The notes beneath the pieces were generated by a model. That model was not told the DNA's origin. It worked only from the letters and a program-made list of their open reading frames with translations, and did not search any database. The translations under genes and the position numbers were made by a program. A stretch of 8,401 bases of DNA, taken from positions 14,449 through 22,849 of the forward strand of contig DOWI01000412.1 of NCBI GenBank assembly GCA_003519645.1, written 5' to 3'. Shown in pieces: positions 1 through 6,658 of this stretch. Origin of the DNA: Oscillospiraceae bacterium. Lineage in GTDB: Bacteria; Bacillota_A; Clostridia; Oscillospirales; Acutalibacteraceae. Each line of letters opens with the position of its first letter. Position 1 is the first letter of the stretch.

Positions 1-1
1 G

Positions 2-733
2 GCGTTCAACATCTGGCGCGCGCCAATAGACAACGATCGGAATATTCAGTGGCAATGGCGTGCGCGCGGGTATGACCGCTCAGCAGTGCGTACATATACA
101 TGTGAAATCAGCAACGAATCAGATAGACTTACCATTAGACAGGAGGCATCCTTTTCTTCCACAAGCCTAAAGCCTGTATTGCACATGAATGTTTGTTGGC
201 AAATCGATGGTGACGGAGAAATCCATCTTACTGCCGATGTCTGCCTAAAGCAAGGTGTTGTGTTTATTCCCCGATTTGGCATTCGGATGTTTTTGGACAC
301 CGATTTTGATCAAGTGAGCTGGCACGGGTATGGCCCGGGCGAGTCCTATGTGGATTCGCACCACGCATGCCGCCGGGGAGAATTTAAGGCCAAGGTAAAG
401 GATATGATGTTTCCCTATATTCGTCCTCAGGACTGCGGAAATCACTATAAAACCTCTTGGGCGTCGCTTCAAAATGCAGACGGCGCAGGGATATTGATAA
501 AGGCCGAAAACGGGTATGATTTTACAGCGCTACCCTATTCAGCGGAAGAGCTGGAAGCCACAACCCATCGTCATCTGCTTTCTTCACCCAGGCATACGGT
601 ATTGTGTGCGGATTATATGCAAATCGGTATTGGATCAGGAAGCTGCGGACCGGAGATAGCCAAAAAATATTGTCTTCCGAATCAGTTTGCCTTTAAGCTT
701 TGTTTACGACCGTTTTCGAATAGCGAACAGTAA
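2..733 (+). CDS. Beta-galactosidase-type GH2 glycosidase, C-terminal fragment (5' end outside window)
   Basis: The frame is open from the left edge to TAA at 731-733, giving the last 243 residues. The protein matches domain 5 of LacZ-type GH2 enzymes, the beta-sandwich 'small chain' that helps form the active-site pocket. Visible landmarks are WRAPIDND (fragment residues 5-12), WHGYGPGESYVD (from 107), PQDCGN (142-147) and GSCGP (213-217), in the family's usual order. The catalytic glutamates lie in the TIM barrel upstream and cannot be checked. GH2 enzymes of this type hydrolyse terminal beta-galactosides, but related subgroups act on other beta-glycosides, so the substrate is open. No signal peptide can be assessed. 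The residue matching E. coli LacZ Trp999 is Cys215, which I recall as common outside the enterobacterial enzyme. A GTG at 86 is an internal codon and not the start, because the conserved WRAP motif lies before it. The next gene begins 11 bases downstream, with its ribosome site overlapping this stop. Confidence 0.9.
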   Translation, partial: AFNIWRAPIDNDRNIQWQWRARGYDRSAVRTYTCEISNESDRLTIRQEASFSSTSLKPVLHMNVCWQIDGDGEIHLTADVCLKQGVVFIPRFGIRMFLDTDFDQVSWHGYGPGESYVDSHHACRRGEFKAKVKDMMFPYIRPQDCGNHYKTSWASLQNADGAGILIKAENGYDFTALPYSAEELEATTHRHLLSSPRHTVLCADYMQIGIGSGSCGPEIAKKYCLPNQFAFKLCLRPFSNSEQ

Positions 734-744
734 GGAGTAGGACC

Positions 745-1905
745 ATGTATCACTACGGTGTTATAGGGCTTGGCACAAGAATTGCCCATATTGTAAATCT
801 CACTCAAAAGCAATCTCTAAATAACTTTAAACTGGCGGCTGTTGCCGACCTTAAGCCCAAGGAAGCGTTTGGTCATATCTGGCCGGAGTCGATTCAGGAT
901 GCGGTGAATGAAGCGGTGTTTTATACCGATGCACAGGAAATGCTGGAAAAAGAGCATTTAGACGGTGTATTCATCGGCACTCGCTGCTCTACGCATGCGC
1001 GGCTTGCACGGCTTGTTATGGACAAAGGCATTCCGCTGTTTCTTGAAAAGCCGGTCTGCACAAATATGGAGGACTGGATCATGTTGCGGCGTGGCTATGA
1101 GCAGAGCAACGGGCGTACGGTGGTATCCTTTCCGCTGCGGGTTTCCGGGATTGTTCGGCGTGTTAAGGAAATTGTGGATTCCGGCAAGCTTGGACGCATT
1201 GAGCATGTACAGGCGCTCAATTATGTGCCTTACGGCGGCACATATTTCAACAATTGGTATCGGAACGAGGAAGAGACCGGTGGCCTGTTCCTGCAAAAGG
1301 CGACACATGATTTTGATTACATCAATTATATACTGGGCACTTCGCCTGTATCTGTGGCGGCTATGGGCTCGAAGCAGATTTTTAAAGGGAATGAACCAGC
1401 CGGGCTGAAATGTGTCGACTGTCAGAAATATTTGGAATGTCCCGAAAGTCCCCTTGTCAGAAAGGGAGAGCACGATCCCAACAGTAATAGAATGTGTTGC
1501 TTTGCTACCGATACCGGTAACCATGATTCGGCAAGTGCCCTTGTTCGCTATGAAACAGGAATGCATGTCGGTTATACCCAAAACTTTTTTGCACGCAAAA
1601 AGGCTCAAAAGCGGGGCGCCATCTTTTCCGGCTATGAGGGAACGCTTGAATTTGACTTCTACAAATCAGAAATTCGCATTTTCCAACACCTGATGGATGT
1701 CGAAGAGACTATACGCTTTGAGGAGGGTGGAGGGCATTTCGGCGGCGATGAGTCACTGGTGAATGAATTCATCAATCTTATCAGCAAGGGAGAACCGCCC
1801 ACCGCCACATTGCGTGATGGCTTGGTTAGCGCGTTAATGTGCTTGCAGGCAAGAGAATCAGAACAGCGCGGAACGTTTTGTAAAATTGAATTTGACGCAT
1901 ATTAA
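745..1905 (+). CDS. Gfo/Idh/MocA-family NAD(P)-dependent oxidoreductase with four-cysteine motif
   Basis: This is a 386-residue protein, normal length for the family. The N-terminal Rossmann fold carries GLGTR (Gly8, Gly10, Arg12). The EKP motif (101-103) supplies the lysine usually involved in catalysis and cofactor positioning, and K-x3-H-D-x-D (Lys184, His188, Asp191) follows in the substrate domain. Family members oxidise or reduce a hydroxyl of sugars, inositols or glycosides, and some (GH109 and related) cleave glycosides by a redox route. Residues 223-252 hold Cys223-x2-Cys226-x5-Cys232, then Cys251 and Cys252, a possible metal site; I recall similar cysteines in a Bacillota/Planctomycetes-type subgroup. 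There is no signal peptide, so it acts in the cytoplasm. The ATG start has an AAGGAG site overlapping the stop of the upstream glycosidase gene, which implies coupled translation. Neighbours are a glycosidase and a sugar importer, so it probably modifies the imported sugar. The exact substrate cannot be told. Confidence 0.93.
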   Translation: MYHYGVIGLGTRIAHIVNLTQKQSLNNFKLAAVADLKPKEAFGHIWPESIQDAVNEAVFYTDAQEMLEKEHLDGVFIGTRCSTHARLARLVMDKGIPLFLEKPVCTNMEDWIMLRRGYEQSNGRTVVSFPLRVSGIVRRVKEIVDSGKLGRIEHVQALNYVPYGGTYFNNWYRNEEETGGLFLQKATHDFDYINYILGTSPVSVAAMGSKQIFKGNEPAGLKCVDCQKYLECPESPLVRKGEHDPNSNRMCCFATDTGNHDSASALVRYETGMHVGYTQNFFARKKAQKRGAIFSGYEGTLEFDFYKSEIRIFQHLMDVEETIRFEEGGGHFGGDESLVNEFINLISKGEPPTATLRDGLVSALMCLQARESEQRGTFCKIEFDAY

Positions 1906-1915
1906 TTGGTTGAGA

Positions 1916-1931
1916 GATACCCGGAGGTATC
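1916..1931 (+). promoter_or_regulatory. Hairpin in the gap before the binding-protein gene
   Basis: GATACC (1916-1921) and GGTATC (1926-1931) are exact inverted repeats around the four-base loop CGGA. A weaker outer stem, GGTTG (1908-1912) with TAACC (1941-1945), could enclose it. The structure fills most of the 60-base gap and ends shortly before the ribosome site at 1951. No T-run follows, so it does not look like an intrinsic terminator. It could be an RNA-processing or stability element that raises the level of the downstream binding-protein message, as is known for some transporter operons, but a six-pair stem can also occur by chance. Confidence 0.4.
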
Positions 1932-1950
1932 AAAGCAGAATAACCTTAAC

Positions 1951-1958
1951 GGAGGAGG
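1951..1958 (+). promoter_or_regulatory. Ribosome binding site that fixes the binding-protein start
   Basis: GGAGGAGG lies seven bases before ATG 1966. It decides the start: the frame stays open back to TTG 1906, but that codon directly follows the previous stop and has no ribosome site, and using it would put 20 polar residues before the signal peptide. Confidence 0.85.
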
Positions 1959-1965
1959 AACTGAT

Positions 1966-4821
1966 ATGTTGGCACGTAAATTGATGGCGGTCACATTAGC
2001 GCTGACGCTTCTGTCGACAGTTATGCCCTGTCATGCGATAGAAGCTTCCGTTGCAGACTCTGTATCGGTGTCACCTCAATCAGCCAATCCGGGTTCTTAC
2101 GCAGCCTATCTTGCCGCTGCAAATACCGATGCGGCGGCAGGAGAATATTCCGTCGCTGCTGATAAATCGTTGCAGCGTGTTAAATGCACGTTATCGGAAT
2201 ACAAAGGTAAAAGCCGAGTTTTGATGCTGGATCCCGGCGGAGAGGCTTCCTTTCCGATTTCTGTGCGCACCCCCGGACTGTATCATATTCAGCTCACCTA
2301 TGTCCCGTTGCCGGAGGAAAGCATCGGACAGAATAAGATAAGCCTTGCATTGAACGGCAAGGTCGGATTTGATTCAATGCAGCATATCACCCTCAGTCAG
2401 GAATGGCAGAACAACGGTGAAATCGCAACTGATTCTCGCGGAAATCAGATATTACCCGGTCAGGAACTGTCGGGCGAGTGGATTACTCGTCCGATTTTAG
2501 ACCCCGAGGGGAGATATAACCAGCCTCTACGGTTTTATTTCAACCAAGGAGAAAATATAATTCGTCTTACTTCCCGAATCGGACGGCTTGCTTTGGCAGG
2601 CATCTGTGTTTTTGCGGGTGAACCCCTACCTGAGTATGCCAAAATCCGCCGAAGTTACAATGCGCAAAATGCGCCCTCGGATGCAAGCAATCTATTGGAA
2701 GCCGAAAACTACGCTTCAAAATCCGACACCACCATTCTGCCTGATTTTGATAAAAGCGATGCTGCTACCCAGCCTTCTGATCCTGTAAGGCTTGTGTTCA
2801 ACTACATCCCCGGCAATCGTTTTTCCTCATCGGGGCAGTGGATTAAATGGAAGCTAACAGTGCCCAAAAGCGGATTGTATAATATCACCTTGCGGGTGAG
2901 GCAGAATATCAAAAGCGGTTTTTCCTCCAGTCGCAGGCTAATGATTGACGGTCAGGTGCCTTTCAGGGAAGCTGATATCCTTACCTTTGAGTCCTCGGGC
3001 TCATGGTATCAAAAAACACTTGGCAACGGCCATGAGGACTACCTATTCTTTTTTGAGCAAGGAAGGGAGTACACCCTTTCTCTGGAAGCAGTGCCGGGTC
3101 CGCTTTCCGATGTTACACTTGCCCTTGATGATGCAGTCTATCGGTTAAATTCGCTGTACCGCGGAGTTGTGATGGTGGCGGGCACCAATCCCGACAAATA
3201 CCGTGACTATAATTTAAAGACCGAGATTCCCGGCGTTATTGATTCTATCAAGGATTTGTCAACCCTTTTGAAAAAGCAGGAAGGTACGATTTTAAAGGTT
3301 AACCGCGGCCGCTCGGGCAGCGAGCTGACCATAATTCGATCCTTGTTGAATCGGTTGAAACGGATTGAAAAAGATCCGGATGAATTGGCACGTACCCTCG
3401 GCAGCTTTAAAGCTGACATTGAGGCGCTGTCAACCTGGAACATGGATGCAAAAAACCAGCCGCTGGATATTGATTATATTGCTGTCCACTCTCCCGAAGG
3501 GGAGTTGCCGCGTGAGCGGGCAGGCTTTTTTGATGGGTTATTTTTCAGCATCAAGCGTCTGCTTGCTTCCTATATGAAGGATTACGGTACGGTTGGCGAG
3601 ATTTACGATGAAAAAACTGCTGTGAATGTGTGGCTGACGCTTGGTCGAGACCAGCTGGATGCGTTTAAAAAGCTGGTAGACAACGAATTTACTCGAGAAT
3701 ACGGCATTCGTGTAAACGCATCACTGGTTCCAACCGGTATCCGAGAAGCAGTGCTGGCAGGAAAGGCTCCGGATGCTGCCTTGTTTTTAAGCAGTGACGA
3801 GCCCTTTAATCTTGCGTCCCGCGGTGTACTCGAAAACCTTACGCCGATGGCAGGTTTTGATGAGGTCAGGATGCGTTTCTCTCAGGATGCGCTCAACTCA
3901 TTCTTTTATAAAGACGGGTGCTATGCCCTTCCCATCACCGAGACATTTCCAATGATGTTTGCCCGCACCGATATACTCCATGAGCTGGGACTATCCCCTC
4001 CGAACACCTGGGATGAAATGCTCGAGACCGCTGCAGTGCTGCAACGAAAAAACATGGAGATCGGCATCCCCGCCTCTCTGGGAATGTTCGCCACCCTTCT
4101 GTTCCAAAACGGCGGCAGCTTTTATGCAGAGGATCAAAGTCGAACTGGTTTTGACAGCCAGGCGGCGATTGACGCTTTTACTCTTTGGACCGGGCTTTTC
4201 TCACAATACGGTTTCCCGATCGCTTATGATTTTTATAATCGTTTTCGCAGCGGCGAGATGCCTCTTGGCATCGCCCCGTATTCCATCTATACCATGTTTG
4301 AAGTAGCGGCCCCCGAGATTGCCGGACGTTGGCAGATGATTCCTTTGCCGGGCGTATTAAAAAATGGTAAAATAGACCGATCGGTAAGCATCTCAAACGC
4401 AGACGGAACCGGCATCAATCCCGGACTGAACCAAGGGCTGACCAGTGCCGTAATTTTTTCAAAAAGCAGTAAAAAAGAAGACGCATGGCAGCTGCTTGAC
4501 TGGTTTACTTCTGATCAGGCGCAGGCAATGTTTGGTATGTCGGTTGAAGCATTGCTTGGACCAATCGCCCGTTACACGCCGGCAAACATTAACGCTTTCA
4601 AACGCTTGCCTTGGGAGGATGTACAGTCTGTCCTGCTTGAGCAGTGGGAGAGGGTAGTCGTAATCCCGGAGATCCCCGGCGGATACTATATCGCCCGAGG
4701 CATCAACAATGCGTTTCGGCGGGTGATTTACCAGTATGAGAACTCCGTTGATACGCTGAACCGATATAATTTGCAGGTCAACAAGGAGATCGCACGTAAG
4801 TGGAGGGAGGCTAACAGATGA
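1966..4821 (+). CDS. Giant extracellular sugar-binding protein of an ABC importer, with two carbohydrate-binding-like modules
   Basis: This 951-residue protein captures the sugar for the importer encoded behind it. Residues 1-24 form a Sec signal peptide with likely cleavage after CHA; Cys22 sits in VMPC, which is a poor lipobox. Residues about 50-215 and 243-395 are two beta-rich regions resembling CBM6/CBM35-like sandwiches; the second opens with LEAENYA and contains GQWIKWKL and SGLYNITLRVRQN, typical of such folds. Residues about 420-490 are helical and charged, a possible coiled-coil stalk. From about 551 to the end is a family-1-type binding domain: GRDQLDAFKKLVD, YALPITE, PNTWDEM, FQNGG, NRFRSGEMPLGIAPY, then AWQLLDWFTSDQAQ. 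Ordinary binding proteins of this family are about 400-450 residues, so half of this one is extra. I recall similar large proteins in Paenibacillus and clostridia. Its stop overlaps the first permease start (ATGA). The ligand is unknown but is plausibly a polysaccharide fragment. Confidence 0.93.
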   Translation: MLARKLMAVTLALTLLSTVMPCHAIEASVADSVSVSPQSANPGSYAAYLAAANTDAAAGEYSVAADKSLQRVKCTLSEYKGKSRVLMLDPGGEASFPISVRTPGLYHIQLTYVPLPEESIGQNKISLALNGKVGFDSMQHITLSQEWQNNGEIATDSRGNQILPGQELSGEWITRPILDPEGRYNQPLRFYFNQGENIIRLTSRIGRLALAGICVFAGEPLPEYAKIRRSYNAQNAPSDASNLLEAENYASKSDTTILPDFDKSDAATQPSDPVRLVFNYIPGNRFSSSGQWIKWKLTVPKSGLYNITLRVRQNIKSGFSSSRRLMIDGQVPFREADILTFESSGSWYQKTLGNGHEDYLFFFEQGREYTLSLEAVPGPLSDVTLALDDAVYRLNSLYRGVVMVAGTNPDKYRDYNLKTEIPGVIDSIKDLSTLLKKQEGTILKVNRGRSGSELTIIRSLLNRLKRIEKDPDELARTLGSFKADIEALSTWNMDAKNQPLDIDYIAVHSPEGELPRERAGFFDGLFFSIKRLLASYMKDYGTVGEIYDEKTAVNVWLTLGRDQLDAFKKLVDNEFTREYGIRVNASLVPTGIREAVLAGKAPDAALFLSSDEPFNLASRGVLENLTPMAGFDEVRMRFSQDALNSFFYKDGCYALPITETFPMMFARTDILHELGLSPPNTWDEMLETAAVLQRKNMEIGIPASLGMFATLLFQNGGSFYAEDQSRTGFDSQAAIDAFTLWTGLFSQYGFPIAYDFYNRFRSGEMPLGIAPYSIYTMFEVAAPEIAGRWQMIPLPGVLKNGKIDRSVSISNADGTGINPGLNQGLTSAVIFSKSSKKEDAWQLLDWFTSDQAQAMFGMSVEALLGPIARYTPANINAFKRLPWEDVQSVLLEQWERVVVIPEIPGGYYIARGINNAFRRVIYQYENSVDTLNRYNLQVNKEIARKWREANR
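4803..4810 (+). promoter_or_regulatory. Ribosome binding site of the first permease, inside the end of the binding-protein gene
   Basis: GAGGGAGG lies within the last codons of the binding-protein gene, seven bases before ATG 4818 and ten before a second in-frame ATG at 4821. Either start is possible and they differ by one methionine. The ATGA overlap suggests translational coupling of binding protein and permease. Confidence 0.75.
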
Positions 4822-5747
4822 TGTCTGCTTCACGGAAACGGCAGCGGCGGGAATGGAGTCTGCTTTCGCGCATTATACGCGCGAGGGGCTGCTATGCCAT
4901 GCTTGCCCCCTTTTATATTCTTTTCTTTATGTTTATTATACTTCCGATACTAGGTGCGGCATTTTTAAGCTTTACTGACTTTAATATGCTTGAGATTCCT
5001 GCCTTTGTTGGACTCGAAAATTATGCAAGGCTGTTTTTCGATGATGACGTATTTTTGATTGCCGCAAACAACACATTTATTTTTGCAGTTATCACCGGAC
5101 CCATCAGCTATTTCGCCTGCCTAATCTTTGCATGGCTGATTAACGAGCTGAATCCAAAGCTACGGGCAATCTTGACCTTTGTTTTTTACGCCCCTTCCAT
5201 TTCGGGTATGCTGTTCGTAATGTGGGGATTTATCTTTTCCGGAGACATGTACGGATATCTTAATTATTTCTTGATGTCTTTAGGATTCATTAACCAGCCG
5301 GTTCAGTGGCTTACCAATTCAGAAACCGTGCTGGGTGTAGTTATCGTAGTGCAGATATGGATGAGTCTGGGCACTTCATTTTTATCCTTCATCGCCGGTC
5401 TCCAAAACGTGGATCGGCAGCTATATGAAGCGGCGGCAGTGGACGGTGTAAGAAATCGCTTGCAGGAGCTATTGTATGTGACGCTGCCCTCCATGGGACC
5501 ACAGCTCCTGTTCGGTGCGGTTATGCAAATCGGCGCGGCATTTTCAGTAAGCTCTATTTGTATGACGCTGGCAGGTTTCCCTTCCACAGACAATGCCGCG
5601 CTTACAATTGTGACCCATATTTACGATTACGGCAATGTTCGCTTTGAAATGGGCTATGCCTGCGCAGTGTCTATGGTGCTGTTTGTTCTTATTCTTTCGG
5701 TAAACCATGTTATCCAGCGCATCATCACCAGAGTAGCTGACGTTTGA
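4818..5747 (+). CDS. Sugar ABC importer permease, MalF/UgpA type (CUT1)
   Basis: This 309-residue inner-membrane subunit forms one half of the translocation pore. About six hydrophobic helices can be read: near residues 27-50, 85-108, 115-140, 170-195, 226-250 and 277-303. The cytoplasmic EAA loop that docks on the ATPase is present as EAAAVDG (204-210), followed at the usual distance by LP. Length and helix count fit the short CUT1 type without the extra MalF periplasmic loop. The basic N-terminus before the first helix is consistent with a cytoplasmic start. It is followed after 33 bases by the partner permease, so the two should form a heterodimer served by the large binding protein upstream. 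Confidence 0.95.
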   Translation: MMSASRKRQRREWSLLSRIIRARGCYAMLAPFYILFFMFIILPILGAAFLSFTDFNMLEIPAFVGLENYARLFFDDDVFLIAANNTFIFAVITGPISYFACLIFAWLINELNPKLRAILTFVFYAPSISGMLFVMWGFIFSGDMYGYLNYFLMSLGFINQPVQWLTNSETVLGVVIVVQIWMSLGTSFLSFIAGLQNVDRQLYEAAAVDGVRNRLQELLYVTLPSMGPQLLFGAVMQIGAAFSVSSICMTLAGFPSTDNAALTIVTHIYDYGNVRFEMGYACAVSMVLFVLILSVNHVIQRIITRVADV

Positions 5748-5780
5748 ATATTACCATAAGGGGAAGGAGGGAAACCAAAT

Positions 5781-6647
5781 ATGCCTAAACAACAGGGAGG
5801 TCGGCATTTAGGGGTAAATCGGTCACTGGCGGGTGATGTTTTGATTTTTGCGGTACTCGCATGCTTTGGTGCGTTCATGCTTTTGCCTTTTATTTATGCG
5901 ATTGCCCAGTCGGTAAAGCCTATTGAAGAAATATTTGTGTTTCCGCCTCGATTTTTAGCAAACCATCCAACAACCGAAAACTATCGTATGCTCTCGCAGC
6001 TCACAGACAGCCTTTGGATTCCCTTTTCGCGTTATGCCGCCAACAGCATCTTTGTTACGGTTGTGGGTACGCTTCTAAACCTAATAGTGGCTTCCATGGC
6101 GGCGTTTCCGCTGGCGAAATACAAATTCCCCGGCTCGGGATTTCTTTTTCATATCGTAGTTATGGCACTGCTCTTTACCGGACCGGTGACCGCCCTGCCC
6201 CAGTATATTGTGGTGGCAAAAACCCAGCTTATTAACACCCCATGGGCAGTAATTTTGCCTACGGTAGCCCTACCGCTTGGACTGTTTTTGATGAAAAACT
6301 TCATGACCCAAATCAATGACGCAATGCTGGAGGCGGCAAGAATTGACGGAGCGGGGATATTTCGTGTGTTTGTGAGTATATGCATGCCGCTTGTAAAACC
6401 TGCTTCGTTTACACTCGTGATTTTTTCTTTTCAGTCTCTGTGGAACAGTACGGGGGGAGCCTACGTCTACGAGGAGGAATTAAAACTCCTGCCTACCATA
6501 CTGAATCAGATAGCAACGGCGGGAATGTCACGTGTAGGCCCAGGTGCGGCAGCCGCGGTTTTGATGATGATTCCGTCATTTTTGATTTTCGTTTTGCTCC
6601 AGAGCCGTATTATCGAGACCATGGCATTTTCCGGAATTAAAGGTTAG
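5781..6647 (+). CDS. Sugar ABC importer permease, MalG/UgpE type (CUT1)
   Basis: This 288-residue protein is the second pore subunit. Hydrophobic helices lie near residues 18-43, 91-112, 120-142, 152-174, 208-224 and 254-280. The EAA loop reads EAARIDGAG (184-192) and ends in MPLVKP, the classic ATPase-contact signature. The ATG start has an AAGGAGGG site about ten bases upstream. No ATP-binding subunit follows; the next gene encodes a different membrane protein. CUT1 importers in Bacillota commonly borrow a shared MsmX-type ATPase encoded elsewhere, which would explain the absence. Confidence 0.95.
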   Translation: MPKQQGGRHLGVNRSLAGDVLIFAVLACFGAFMLLPFIYAIAQSVKPIEEIFVFPPRFLANHPTTENYRMLSQLTDSLWIPFSRYAANSIFVTVVGTLLNLIVASMAAFPLAKYKFPGSGFLFHIVVMALLFTGPVTALPQYIVVAKTQLINTPWAVILPTVALPLGLFLMKNFMTQINDAMLEAARIDGAGIFRVFVSICMPLVKPASFTLVIFSFQSLWNSTGGAYVYEEELKLLPTILNQIATAGMSRVGPGAAAAVLMMIPSFLIFVLLQSRIIETMAFSGIKG

Positions 6648-6655
6648 GGGGGGAG
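6647..6655 (+). promoter_or_regulatory. Purine-rich ribosome site with a seven-G run before GTG 6659
   Basis: The run of seven G (6647-6653), which includes the last base of the permease stop codon, continues into AG. The GGAG core ends only three bases before GTG 6659, which is tight; pairing through the earlier Gs would give a more usual spacing. The GTG is chosen because the codons after it give a textbook signal peptide and no in-frame ATG occurs until residue 55. Confidence 0.55.
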
Positions 6656-6658
6656 AGT

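Noticed and set aside
86..733. GTG 86 as the start of a complete gene
   Set aside because: The same frame is open to the left edge and encodes the conserved WRAPIDND motif before this codon, so the gene is truncated by the window rather than starting at 86.
958..1608. 216-residue reading frame on the minus strand
   Set aside because: It lies wholly opposite the oxidoreductase gene and shows no recognisable motifs; it is a shadow of that coding sequence.
1916..1931. Hairpin as an intrinsic terminator
   Set aside because: The stem is short, the loop is followed by a mixed purine-rich sequence and there is no T-run, so termination is not supported.
1906..1965. TTG 1906 as the start of the binding-protein gene
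   Set aside because: It has no ribosome site and would add 20 polar residues before an otherwise standard signal peptide; ATG 1966 has a strong site at proper spacing.
3711..3723. Catabolite-response-like sequence TGTAAACGCATCA
   Set aside because: It is one base short of the usual cre pattern, lies deep inside the binding-protein gene and encodes conserved-looking residues; most likely chance.
4459..4833. 124-residue reading frame on the minus strand across the binding-protein/permease junction
   Set aside because: It is antisense to clearly conserved coding sequence and has no recognisable domain.
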